A stretch of DNA of 64,000 nucleotides from Brienomyrus brachyistius (Eukaryota > Chordata > Actinopteri > Osteoglossiformes > Mormyridae): contig NC_064536.1 of assembly GCF_023856365.1 (NCBI RefSeq), positions 38,990,776 through 39,054,775 of the forward strand, given 5' to 3'. The notes below the pieces were generated by a model that was not told the DNA's origin, searched no databases, and saw only the letters and a list, made by a program, of their open reading frames with translations. Both the position numbers and the translations under genes were made by a program. Positions within the stretch are counted from its first letter, which is position 1. Every line of letters starts with the position of its first letter. Shown piece by piece: positions 13,512-26,374 of the stretch.

Positions 13512-16500
13512 TCAAACATTGCTGAAATCGTAGTCTAAAGCATTCAACAATTTGTCATCCTCTCCTGCCATCTGTAGCCAGACCCAGTCAATATTGGACA
13601 CTAATAAATATTTTCTCGAAATAAAAGATTCCTCGGACTCCTTTTTAAGAAAGTGATATTTAGAGAATTTTGTTCCTAGAAACCCGGCTAAAATAAAATA
13701 ATACAATCTCTGGAGGGCAATTTTTTCCGCCATCAGATCACTCGAGGAAGGCGTGAGGTAGGAGGATGTGAACAGAGCTGCGTGGCATGAGCTGGAAGAC
13801 CATGAGCTGAGCCGCGTGGCGTGAGCAATGAGGTTCTCAGCTGAGCCGCTTGGCGCGAGCGAGGAGGCCGCAGGCTGAGCTGCGTGTCGCGAGCTAGGAA
13901 GCCGTGAGCTGAGAGGCCACGAGCTGAGCCGCGTTCCGCAAGCTGGGATGCCCCAAGCTGAGCCGCGTCCTGTGAGCTAGGAGGCAGCGAGCTGAGCCAT
14001 GACCGATGAGCTAGGAAGCCGTGGTCTGAGCCGTGTCCCGCAAGCTAAGAGGCCTCAAACATTGCTGAAATCGTAGTCTAAAGCATTCAACAATTTGTCA
14101 TCCTCTCCTGCCATCTGTAGCCAGACCAAGTCAATATCAAACACTAATAAATATTTTCTCGAAATAAAAGACTCCTCGGACTCCTTTTTAAGAAAGTGAT
14201 ATTTAGAGAATTTTGTGCCTAGAAACCCGGCTAAAATAAAATAATACAATCTCTGGAGGGCAATTTTTTCCGCCATCAGATCACTCGAGGAAGGCGTGAG
14301 GTAGGAGGATGTGAACAGAGCTGCGTGGCATGAGCTGGAAGACCATGAGCTGAGCCGCGTGGCGTGAGCAATGAGGCTCTGAGCTGAGCCGCGTGGCGCG
14401 AGCGAGGAGGCCGCAGGCTGAGCTGCGTGTCGCGAGCTAGGAAGCCGTGAGCTGAGAGGCCACGAGCTGAGCCGCGTTCCGCAAGCTGGGATGCCCCAAG
14501 CTGAGCCGCATCCTGTGAGCTAGGAGGCAGCGAGCTGAGCCATGACCGATGAGCTAGGAAGCCGTGGTCTGAGCCGTGTCCCGCAAGCTAAGAGGCCTCA
14601 AACATTGCTGAAATCGTAGTCTAAAGCATCCAACAATTTGTCATCCTCTCCTGCCACCTGTTGCCAGACCCAGTCAATATTGGACACTAATAAATATTTT
14701 CTCGAAATAAAAGATTCCTCGGACTCCTTTTTAAGAAAGTGATATTTAGAGAATTTTGTTCCTAGAAACCCGGCTAAAATAAAATAATACAATCTCTGGA
14801 GGGCAATTTTTTCCGCCATCAGATCACTCGAGGAAGGCGTGAGGTAGGAGGATGTGAACAGAGCTGCGTGGCATGAGCTGGAAGACCATGAGCTGAGCCG
14901 CGTGGCGTGAGCAATGAGGTTCTCAGCTGAGCCGCGTGGCGCGAGCGAGGAGGCCGCAGGCTGAGCTGCGTGTCGCGAGCTAGGAAGCCGTGAGCTGAGA
15001 GGCCACGAGCTGAGCCGCGTTCCGCAAGCTGGGATGCCCCAAGCTGAGCCGCGTCCTGTGAGCTAGGAGGCAGCGAGCTGAGCCATGACCGATGAGCTAG
15101 GAAGCCGTGGTCTGAGCCGTGTCCCGCAAGCTAAGAGGCCTCAAACATTGCTGAAATCGTAGTCTAAAGCATTCAACAATTTGTCATCCTCTCCTGCCAT
15201 CTGTAGCCAGACCAAGTCAATATCAGACACTAATAAATATTTTCTCGAAATAAAAGACTCCTCGGACTCCTTTTTAAGAAAGTGACATTTAGAGAATTTT
15301 GTGCCTAGAAACCCGGCTAAAATAAAATAATACAATCTCTGGAGGGCAATTTTTTCCGCCATCAGATCACTCGAGGAAGGCGTGAGGTAGGAGGATATGA
15401 ACAGAGCTGCGTGGCATGAGCTGGAAGACCATGAGCTGAGCCGCGTGGCGTGAGCAATGAGGCTCTGAGCTGAGCCGCGTTGCGCGAGCGAGGAGGCCGC
15501 AGGCTGAGCTGCGTGTCGCAAGCTAGGAAGCCGTGAGCTGAGAGGCCACGAGCTGAGCCGCGTTCCGCAAGCTGGGATGCCCCAAGCTGAGCCGTGTCCT
15601 GTGACTAGGAGGCAGCGAGCTGAGCCATGACCGATGAGCTAGGAAGCCGTGGTCTGAGCCGTGTCCCGCAAGCTAAGAGGCCTCAAACATTGCTGAAATC
15701 GTAGTCTAAAGCATTCAACAATTTGTCATCCTCTCCTGCCATCTGTAGCCAGACCCAGTCAATATTGGACACTAATAAATATTTTCTCGAAATAAATGAC
15801 TCCTCGGACTCCTTTTTAAGAAAGTGATATTTAGAGAATTTTGTGCCTAGAAACCCGGCTAAAATAAAATAATAAAATCTCTGGAGGGCTATTTTTTCCG
15901 CCATCAGATCACTCGAGGAAGACGTATGGTAGGAGGCTGTGAACAGAGCTGCGTGGCATGAGCTGGAAGACCATGAGCTGAGCCGCGTGGCGTGAACAAT
16001 GAGGCTCTGAGCTGAGCCGCGTGGCGCGAGCAAGGAGGCCGCAGGCTGAGCTGCGTGTCGCGAGCTAGGAAGCCGTGAGCTGAGAGGGCACGAGCTGAGC
16101 CGCGTTCCGCAAGCTGGGATGCCCCAAGCTGAGCCGCGTCCTGTGAGCTAGGAGGCAGCGAGCTGAGCCATGACCGATGAGCTAGGAAGCCGTGGTCTGA
16201 GCCGTGTCCCGCAAGCTAAGAGGCCTCAAACATTGCTGAAATCGTAGTCTAAAGCATTCAACAATTTGTCATCCTCTCCTGCCATCTGTAGCCAGACCCA
16301 GTCAATATTGGACACTAATAAATATTTTCTCGAAATAAATGACTCCTCGGACTCCTTTTTAAGAAAGTGATATTTAGAGAATTTTGTGCCTAGAAACCCG
16401 GCTAAAATAAAATAATAAAATCTCTGGAGGGCTATTTTTTCCGCCATCAGATCACTCGAGGAAGACGTGTGGTAGGAGGCTGTGAACAGAGCTGCGTGGC

Positions 16501-16740
16501 ATGAGCTGGAAGACCATGAGCTGAGCCGCGTGGCGTGAACAATGAGGCTCTGAGCTGAGCCGCGTGGCGCGAGCGAGGAGGCCGCAGGCTGAGCTGCGTG
16601 TCGCGAGCTAGGAAGCCGTGAGCTGAGAGGCCACGAGCTGAGCCGCGTTCCGCAAGCTGGGATGCCCCGAGCTGAGCCGTGTCCTGTGAGCTAGGAGGCC
16701 GTGGTCTGAGCCGTGTCCCGCAAGCTAAGAGGCCTCAAAC

Positions 16741-19700
16741 ATTGCTGAAATCGTAGTCTAAAGCATCCAACAATTTGTTATCCTCTCCTGCCATCTGTAG
16801 CCAGACCCAGTCAATATCGGACACTAATAAATATTTTCTCGAAATAAAAGACACCTCGGACTCCTATTTAAGAAAGTGATATTTAGAGAATTTTGTGCCT
16901 AGGAACCCGGCTAAAATAAAATAATACAATCTCTGGAGGGTAATTTTTTCCGCCATCAGATCATTCGAGGAAGGCGTGAGGTAGGAGGCTGTGAACAGAG
17001 CTGCGTGGCATGAGCTGGAAGACCATGAGCTGAGCCGCGTGGCGTGAGCAATGAGGCTCTGAGCTGAGCCGCGTGGCGCGAGCGAGGAGGCCGCAGGCTG
17101 AGCTGCGTGTCGCGAGCTAGGAAGCCGTGAGCTGAGAGGCCACGAGCTGAGCCGTGTTCCGCAAGCTGGGATGCCCCAAGCTGAGCCGCGTCCTGTGAGC
17201 TAGGAGGCAGCGAGCTGAGCCATGAACGATGAGCTAGGAAGCCGTGGTCTGAGCCGTGTCCCGCAAGCTAAGAGGCCTCAAACATTGCTGAAATCGTAGT
17301 CTAAAGCATCCAACAATTTGTCATCCTCTCCTGCCATCTGTAGCCAGACCCAGTCAATATTGGACACTAATAAATATTTTCTCGAAATAAAAGACTCCTC
17401 GGACTCCTTTTTAAGAAAGTGATATTTAGAGAATTTTGTGCCTAGGAACCCGGCTAAAATAAAATAATACAATCTCTGGAGGGTAATTTTTTCCGCCATC
17501 AGATCATTCGAGGAAGACGTGAGGTAGGAGGCTGTGAACAGAGCTGCGTGGCATGAGCTGGAAGACCATGAGCTGAGCCGCGTGGCGTGAGCAATGAGGC
17601 TCGGAGCTGAGCCGCGTGGCGCGAGCGAGGAGGCCGCAGGCTGAGCTGCGTGTCGCGAGCTAGGAAGCCGTGAGCTGAGAGGCCACGAGCTGAGCCGCGT
17701 TCCGCAAGCTGGGATGCCCCAAGCTGAGCCGCGTCCTGTGAGCTAGGAGGCAGCGAGCTGAGCCATGAACGATGAGCTAGGAAGCCGTGGTCTGAGCCGT
17801 GTCCCGCAAGCTAAGAGGCCTCAAACATTGCTGAAATCGTAGTCTAAAGCATCCAACAATTTGTCATCCTCTCCTGCCATCTGTAGCCAGACCCAGTCAA
17901 TATTGGACACTAATAAATATTTTCTCGAAATAAAAGACTCCTCGGACTCCTTTTTAAGAAAGTGATATTTAGAGAATTTTGTGCCTAGGAACCCGGCTAA
18001 AATAAAATAATACAATCTCTGGAGGGTAATTTTTTCCGCCATCAGATCATTCGAGGAAGACGTGAGGTAGGAGGCTGTGAACAGAGCTGCGTGGCATGAG
18101 CTGGAAGACCATGAGCTGAGCCGCGTGGCGTGAGCAATGAGGCTCTGAGCTGAGCCGCGTGGCGCGAGCGAGGAGGCCGCAGGCTGAGCTGCGTGTCGCG
18201 AGCTAGGAAGCCGTGAGCTGAGAGGCCACGAGCTGAGCCGCGTTCCGTAAGCTGGGATGCCCCAAGCTGAGCCGGGTCCTGTGAGCTAGGAGGCAGCGAG
18301 CTGAGCCATGACCGATGAGCTAGGAAGCCATGGTCTGAGCCGTGTCCCACAAGCTAAGAGGCCTCAAACATTGCTGAAATCGTAGTCTAAAGCATCCAAC
18401 AATTTGTCATCCTCTCCTGCCATTTGTAGCCAGACCCAGTCAAAATCAGACACTAATAAATCGTTTCTCGAAATAAAAGACTCCTCGGACTCCTTTTTAA
18501 GAAAGTGATATTTAGAGAATTTTGTGCCTAGGAACCCGGCTAAAATAAAATAATACAATCTCTGGAGGGCAATTTTTTCCGCCATCAGATCATTCGAGGA
18601 AGGCATGAGGTAGGAGGCTGTGAACAGAGCTGTGTGGCATGAGCTGGAAGACCATGAGCTGAGCCGCGTGGCGTGAGCAATGAGGCTCGGAGCTGAGCCG
18701 CGTGGCGCGAGCGAGGAGGCCGCAGGCTGAGCTGCGTGTCGCGAGCTAGGAAGCCGTGAGCTGAGAGGCCACGAGCTGAGCCGCGTTCCGCAAGCTGGGA
18801 TGCCCCAAGCTGAGCCGCGTCCTGTGAGCTAGGAGGCAGCGAGCTGAGCCATGAACGATGAGCTAGGAAGCCGTGGTCTGAGCCGTGTCCCGCAAGCTAA
18901 GAGGCCTCAAACATTGCTGAAATCGTAGTCTAAAGCATCCAACAATTTGTCATCCTCTCCTGCCATCTGTAGCCAGACCCAGTCAATATTGGACACTAAT
19001 AAATATTTTCTCGAAATAAAAGACACCTCGGACTCCTTTTTAAGAAAGTGATATTTAGAGAATTTTGTGCCTAGGAACCCGGCTAAAATAAAATAATACA
19101 ATCTCTGGAGGGTAATTTTTTCCGCCATCAGATCATTCGAGGAAGGCGTGAGGTAGGAGGCTGTGAACAGAGCTGCGTGGCATGAGCTGGAAGACCATGA
19201 GCTGAGCCGCGTGGCGTGAGCAATGAGGCTCTGAGCTGAGCCGCGTGGCGCGAGCGAGGAGGCCGCAGGCTGAGCTGCGTGTCGCGAGCTAGGAAGCCGT
19301 GAGCTGAGAGGCCACGAGCTGAGCCGCGTTCCGCAAGCTGGGATGCAGCGAGCTGAGCCATGAACGATGAGCTAGGAAGCCGTGGTCTGAGCCGTGTCCC
19401 GCAAGCTAAGAGGCCTCAAACATTGCTGAAATCGTAGTCTAAAGCATCCAACAATTTGTCATCCTCTCCTGCCATCTGTAGCCAGACCCAGTCAATATTG
19501 GACATTAATAAATATTTTCTCGAAATAAAAGACTCCTCGAACTCCTTTTTAAGAAAGTGATATTTAGAGAATTTTGTGCCTAGGAACCCGGCTAAAATAA
19601 AATAATACAATCTCTGGAGGGTATTTTTTTCCGCCATCAGATCATTCGAGGAAGACGTGAGGTAGGAGGCTGTGAACAGAGCTGCGTGGCATGAGCTGGA

Positions 19701-22605
19701 AGACCATAAGCTGAGCCGCGTGGCGTGAGCAATGAGGCTCTGAGCTGAGCCGCGTGGCGCGAGCGAGGAGGCCGCAGGCTGAGCTGCGTGTCGCGAGCTA
19801 GGAAGCCGTGAGCTGAGAGGCCACGAGCTGAGCCGCGTTCCGCAAGCTGGGATGCAGCGAGCTGAGCCATGAACGATGAGCTAGGAAGCCGTGGTCTGAG
19901 CCGTGTCCCGCAAGCTAAGAGGCCTCAAACATTGCTGAAATCGTAGTCTAAAGCATCCAACAATTTGTCATCCTCTCCTGCCATCTGTAGCCAGACCCAG
20001 TCAATATTGGACATTAATAAATATTTTCTCGAAATAATAGACTCCTCGAACTCCTTTTTAAGAAAGTGATATTTAGAGAATTTTGTGCCTAGGAACCCGG
20101 CTAAAATAAAATAATACAATCTCTGGAGGGTATTTTTTTCCGCCATCAGATCATTCGAGGAAGACGTGAGGTAGGAGGCTGTGAACAGAGCTGCGTGGCA
20201 TGAGCTGGAAGACCATGAGCTGAGCCGCGTGGCGTGAGCAATGAGGCTCTGAGCTGAGCCGCGTGGCGCAAGCGAGGAGGCCGCAGGCTGAGCTGCGTGT
20301 CGCGAGCTAGGAAGCCGTGAGCTGAGAGGACACGAGCTGAGCCGCGTTCCGTAAGCTGGGATGCCCCAAGCTGAGCCGCGTCCTGTGAGCTAGGAGGCAG
20401 CGAGCTGAGCCATAACCGATGAGCTAGGAAGCCATGGTCTGAGCCGTGTCCCACAAGCTAAGAGGCCTCAAACATTGCTGAAATCGTAGTCTAAAGCATC
20501 CAACAATTTGTCATCCTCTCCTGCCATCTGTAGCCAGACCCAGTCAATATTGGACACTAATAAATATTTTCTCGAAATAAAAGACTCCTCGGACTCCTTT
20601 TTAAGAAAGTGATATTTAGAGAATTTTGTGCCTAGGAACCCGGCTAAAATAAAATAATACAATCTCTGGAGGGCAATTTTTTCCGCCATCAGATCATTCG
20701 AGGAAGGCGTGAGGTAGGAGTATGTGAACAGAGCTGCGTGGCATGAGCTGGAAGACCATGAGCTGAGCCGCGTGGCGTGAGCAATGAGGCTCTGAGCTGA
20801 GCCGCGTGGCGTGAGCGAGGAGGCCGCAGGCTGAGCTGCGTGTCGCGAGCTAGGAAGCCGTGAGCTGAGAGGCCACGAGCTGAGCCGCGTTCCGCAAGCT
20901 GGGATGCCCCAAGCTGAGCCGCGTCCTGTGAGCTAGGAGGCAGCGAGCTGAGCCATGACCGATGAGCTAGGAAGCCGTGGTCTGAGCCGTGTCCCGCAAG
21001 CTAAGAGGCCTCAAACATTGCTGAAATCGTAGTCTAAAGCATCCAACAATTTGTCATCCTCTCCTGCCATCTGTAGCCAGACCCAGTCAATATCAGACAC
21101 TAATAAATCTCTTCTCGAAATAAAAGACTCCTCGGACTCCTTTTTAAGAAAGTGATATTTAGAGAATTTTGTGCCTAGGAACCCGGCTAAAATAAAATAA
21201 TACAATCTCTGGAGGGTAATTTTTTCCGCCATCAGATCATTCGAGGAAGACGTGAGGTAGGAGGCTGTGAACAGAGCTGCGTGGCATGAGCTGGAAGACC
21301 ATGAGCTGAGCCGCGTGGCGTGAGCAATGAGGCTCGGAGCTGAGCCGCGTGGCGCGAGCGAGGAGGCTGCAGGCTGAGCTGCGTGTCGCGAGCTAGGAAG
21401 CCGTGAGCTGAGAGGCCACGAGCTGAGCCGCGTTCCGCAAGCTGGGATGCCCCAAGCTGAGCCGCGTCCTGTGAGCTAGGAGGCAGCGAGCTGAGCCATG
21501 AACGATGAGCTAGGAAGCCGTGGTCTGAGCCGTGTCCCGCAAGCTAAGAGGCCTCAAACATTGCTGAAATCGTAGTCTAAAGCATCCAACAATTTGTCAT
21601 CCTCTCCTGCCATCTGTAGCCAGACCCAGTCAATATTGGACACTAATAAATATTTTCTCGAAATAAAAGACTCCTCGGACTCCTTTTTAAGAAAGTGATA
21701 TTTAGAGAATTTTGTGCCTAGGAACCCGGCTAAAATAAAATAATACAATCTCTGGAGGGTAATTTTTTCCGCCATCAGATCATTCGAGGAAGACGTGAGG
21801 TAGGAGGCTGTGAACAGAGCTGCGTGGCATGAGCTGGAAGACCATGAGCTGAGCCGCGTGGCGTGAGCAATGAGGCTCTGAGCTGAGCCGCGTGGCGCGA
21901 GCGAGGAGGCCGCAGGCTGAGCTGCGTGTCGCGAGCTAGGAAGCCGTGAGCTGAGAGGCCACGAGCTGAGCCGCGTTCCGTAAGCTGGGATGCCCCAAGC
22001 TGAGCCGCGTCCTGTGAGCTAGGAGGCAGCGAGCTGAGCCATGAACGATGAGCTAGGAAGCCGTGGTCTGAGCCGTGTCCCGCAAGCTAAGAGGCCTCAA
22101 ACATTGCTGAAATCGTAGTCTAAAGCATCCAACAATTTGTCATCCTCTCCTGCCATCTGTAGCCAGACCCAGTCAATATTGGACACTAATAAATATTTTC
22201 TCGAAATAAAAGACACCTCGGACTCCTTTTTAAGAAAGTGATATTTAGAGAATTTTGTGCCTAGGAACCCGGCTGAAATAAAATAATACAATCTCTGGAG
22301 GGTAATTTTTTCCGCCATCAGATCATTCGAGGAAGGCGTGAGGTAGGAGGCTGTGAACAGAGCTGCGTGGCATGAGCTGGAAGACCATGAGCTGAGCCGC
22401 GTGGCGTGAGCAATGAGGCTCTGAGCTGAGCCGCGTGGCACGAGCGAGGAGGCCGCAGGCTGAGCTGCGTGTCGCGAGCTAGGAAGCCGTGAGCTGAGAG
22501 GCCACGAGCTGAGCCGCGTTCCGCAAGCTGGGATGCAGCGAGCTGAGCCATGAACGATGAGCTAGGAAGCCGTGGTCTGAGCCGTGTCCCGCAAGCTAAG
22601 AGGCC
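16741..22605. repeat. Satellite homogenisation domain II
   Basis: In this stretch all units carry 'gcctaggaacccgg' and 'gatcattcgagg', whereas units to the left (1-16,740) and right (22,606-26,374) carry 'gcctagaaacccgg' and 'gatcactcgagg'. Shortened 509-bp units occur at 18,907-19,415, 19,416-19,924 and 22,097-22,605. Each lacks 34 bp between 'gggatg' and 'cagcgagctgagcc', consistent with loss of one subrepeat. The two adjacent short units at 18,907 and 19,416 suggest a local duplication. Confidence 0.8.
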
Positions 22606-25600
22606 TGAAACATTGCTGAAATCGTAGTCTAAAGCATCCAACAATTTGTCATCCTCTCCTGCCATCTGTAGCCAGACCCAGTCAATATCAGACACTAATA
22701 AATCTCTTCTCGAAATAAAAGACTCCTCGGACTCCTTTTTAAGAAAGTGATGTTTAGAGAATTTTGTGCCTAGAAACCCGGCTAAAGTAAAATAATACAA
22801 TCTCTGGAGGGCAATTTTTTCCGCCAACAGATCACTCGAGGAAGGCGTGAGGTAGGAGGCTGTGAACAGAGCTGCGTGGCATGAGCTGGAAGACCATGAG
22901 CTGAGCCGCGTGGCGTGAGCAATGAGGCTCTGAGCTGAGCCGCGTGGCACGAGCGAGGAGGCCGCAGGCTGAGCTGCGTGTCGCGAGCTAGGAAGCCGTG
23001 AGCTGAGAGGCCACGAGCTGAGCCGCGTTCCGCAAGCTGGGATGCCCCAAGCTGAGCCGCGTCCTGTGAGCTAGGAGGCAGCGAGCTGAGCCATGACCGA
23101 TGAGCTAGGAAGCCGTGGTCTGAGCCGTGTCCCGCAAGCTAAGAGGCCTCAAACATTGCTGAAATCGTAGTCTAAAGCATCCAACAATTTGTCATCCTCT
23201 CCTGCCATCTGTAGCCATACCCAGTCAATATCGGACACTAATAAATATTTTCTCGAAATAAAAGACTCCTCGGACTCCTTTTTAAGAAAGTGATATTCAG
23301 AGAATTTTGTGCCTAGAAACCCAGCTAAAGTAAAATAATACAATCTCTGGAGGGCAATTTTTTCCGCCATCAGATCACTCGAGGAAGGCGTGAGGTAGGA
23401 GGATGTGAACAGAGCTGCATGGCATGAGCTGGAAGACCATGAGCTGAGCCGCGTGGCGTGAGCAATGAGGCTCTGAGCTGAGCCGCGTGGCGCGAGCGAG
23501 GAGGCCGCAGGCTGAGCTGCGTGTCGCGAGCTAGGAAGCCGTGAGCTGAGAGGCCACGAGCTGAGCCGCGTTCCGCAAGCTGGGATGCCCCAAGCTGAGC
23601 CGCGTCCTGTGAGCTAGGAGGCAGCGAGCTGAGCCATGACCGATGAGCTAGGAAGCCGTGGTCTGAGCCGTGTCCCGCAAGCTAAGAGGCCTCAAACATT
23701 GCTGAAATCGTAGTCTAAAGCATCCAACAATTTGTCATCCTCTCCTGCCATCTGTAGCCAGACCCATTCAATATCAGACACTAATAAATTGATTCTCGAA
23801 ATAAAAGACTCCTCGGACTACTTTTTAAGAAAGTGATATTTAGAGAATTTTGTGCCTAGAAACCCGGCTAAAATAAAATAATACAATCTCTGGAGGGCAA
23901 TTTTTTCCGCCATCAGATCACTCGAGGAAGGCGTGAGGTAGTAGGCTGTGAACAGAGCTGCGTGGCATGAGCTGGAAGACCACGAGCTGAGTCGCGTGGC
24001 GTGAGCAATGAGGCTCTGAGCTGAGCCGCGTGGCGCGAGCGAGGAGGCCGCAGGCTGAGCTGCGTGTCGCGAGCTAGGAAGCCGTGAGCTGAGAGGCCAC
24101 GAGCTGAGCCGCGTTCCGCAAGCTGGGATGCCCCAAGCTGAGCCGCGTCCTGTGAGCTAGGAGGCAGCGAGCTGAGCCATGACCGATGAGCTAGGAAGCC
24201 TCAAACATTGCTGAAATCGTAGTCTAAAGCATCCAACAATTTGTCATCCTCTCCTGCCATCTGTAGCCAGACCCAGTCAATATCGGACACTTATAAATAT
24301 TTTCTCGAAATAAAAGACTCCTCGGACTCCTTTTTAAGAAAGTGATATTTAGAGAATTTTGTGCCTAGAAACCCGGCTAAAGTAAAATAATACAATCTCT
24401 GGAGGGCAATTTTTTCCGCCAACAGATCACTCGAGGAAGGCGTGAGGTAGGAGGCTGTGAACAGAGCTGCGTGGCATGAGCTGGAAGACCATGAGCTGAG
24501 CCGCGTGGCGTGAGCAATGAGGCTCTGAGCTGAGCCGCGTGGCGCGAGCGAGGAGGCCGCAGGCTGAGCTGCGTGTCGCGAGCTAGGAAGCCGTGAGCTG
24601 AGAGGCCACGAGCTGAGCCGCGTTCCGCAAGCTGGGATGCCCCAAGCTGAGCCGCGTCCTGTGAGCTAGGAGGCAGCGAGCTGAGCCATGACCGATGAGC
24701 TAGGAAGCCGTGGTCTGAGCCGTGTCCCGCAAGCTATGAGGCCTCAAACATTGCTGAAATCGTAGTCTAAAGCATCCAACAATTTGTCATCCTCTCCTGC
24801 CATCTGTAGCCAGACCCATTCAATATCAGACACTAATAAATTGATTCTCGAAATAAAAGACTCCTCGGACTACTTTTTAAGAAAGTGATATTTAGAGAAT
24901 TTTGTGCCTAGAAACCCGGCTAAAATAAAATAATACAATCTCTGGAGGGCAATTTTTTCCGCCATCATATCACTCGAGGAAGGCGTGAGGTAGTAGGCTG
25001 TGAACAGAGCTGCGTGGCATGAGTTGGAAGACCACGAGCTGAGTCGCGTGGCGTGAGCAATGAGGCTCTGAGCTGAGCCGCGTGGCGCGAGCGAGGAGGC
25101 CGCAGGCTGAGCTGCGTGTCGCGAGCTAGGAAGCCGTGAGCTGAGAGGCCACGAGCTGAGCCGCGTTCCGCAAGCTGGGATGCCCCAAGCTGAGCCGCGT
25201 CCTGTGAGCTAGGAGGCAGCGAGCTGAGCCATGACCGATGAGCTAGGAAGCCGTGGTCTGAGCCGTGTCCCGCAAGCTAAGAGGCCTCAAACATTGCTGA
25301 AATCGTAGTCTAAAGCATCCAACAATTTGTCATCCTCTCCTGCCATCTGTAGCCAGACCCAGTCAATATCGGACACTAATAAATATTTTCTCGAAATAAA
25401 AAACACCTCGGACTCCTTTTTAAGAAAGTGATATTTAGAGAATTTTGTGCCTAGAAACCCGGCTAAAGTAAAATAATACAATCTCTGGAGGGCAATTTTT
25501 TCCGCCATCAGATCACTCGAGGAAGGCGTGAGGTAGGAGGATGTGAACAGAGCTGCTTGGCATGAGCTGGAAGACCATGAGCTGAGTCGCGTGGCGTGAG

Positions 25601-26374
25601 CAATGAGGCTCTGAGCTGAGCCGCGTGGCGCGAGCGAGGAGGCCGCAGGCTGAGCTGCGTGTCGCGAGCTAGGAAGCCGTGAGCTGAGAGGCCACGAGCT
25701 GAGCCGCGTTCCGCAAGCTGGGATGCCCCAAGCTGAGCCGCGTCCTGTGAGCTAGGAGGCAGCGAGCTGAGCCATGACCGATGAGCTAGGAAGCCGTGGT
25801 CTGAGCCGTGTCCCGCAAGCTAAGAGGCCTCAAACATTGCTGAAATCGTAGTCTAAAGCATCCAACAATTTGTCATCCTCTCCTGCCATCTGTAGCCAGA
25901 CCCAGTCAATATCGGACACTAATAAATATTTTCTCGAAATAAAAGACTCCTCGGACTCCTTTTTAAGAAAGTGATATTTAGACAATTTTGTGCCTAGAAA
26001 CCCGGCTAAAATAAAATAATACAATCTCTGGAGGGCAATTTTTTCCGCCATCAGATCACTCGAGGAAGGCGTGAGGTAGTAGGCTGTGAACAGAGCTGCG
26101 TGGCATGAGCTGGAAGACCACGAGCTGAGTCACGTGGCGTGAGCAATGAGGCTCTGAGCTGAGCCGCGTGGCGCGAGCGAGGAGGCCGCAGGCTGAGCTG
26201 CGTGTCGCGAGCTAGGAAGCCGTGAGCTGAGAGGCCACGAGCTGAGCCGCGTTCCGCAAGCTGGGATGCCCCAAGCTGAGCCGCGTCCTGTGAGCTAGGA
26301 GGCAGCGAGCTGAGCCATGACCGATGAGCTAGGAAGCCGTGGTCTGAGCCGTGTCCCGCAAGCTTAGAGGCCTA

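Larger units (their letters stand above)
1..26374. repeat. 543-bp satellite array (~49 units)
   Basis: Head-to-tail array of about 49 units, mostly 543 or 541 bp, starting before the window. A landmark (ttgctgaaatcgtagtc) recurs at about 48, 591, 1,134, 1,594, 2,137, 2,680 and so on to about 25,840. Each unit has about 240 bp of AT-rich sequence, including 'gaattttgtgcctag' and 'cgccatcagatca', then about 300 bp of GC-rich sequence made of degenerate ~33-bp subrepeats of the type 'gagctgagccgcgt'. Most unit-to-unit differences are point substitutions. Shorter units (about 460, 509 and 515 bp) arise by loss of subrepeats. On the minus strand most units keep an open 73-codon frame, but the pattern looks like homogenised satellite rather than protein genes. 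The complete array is not in the window. Confidence 0.97.

Noticed and set aside
1..26374. Dozens of 73-codon frames (MAEKIALQR...) as separate genes
   Set aside because: They are the same satellite segment repeated every ~543 bp, without independent promoters, introns or conservation pattern; listed once as part of the satellite.
1..26374. CRISPR array or rDNA spacer
   Set aside because: The repeats are contiguous 543-bp units without unique spacers, no rRNA sequence is nearby, and the context is vertebrate.
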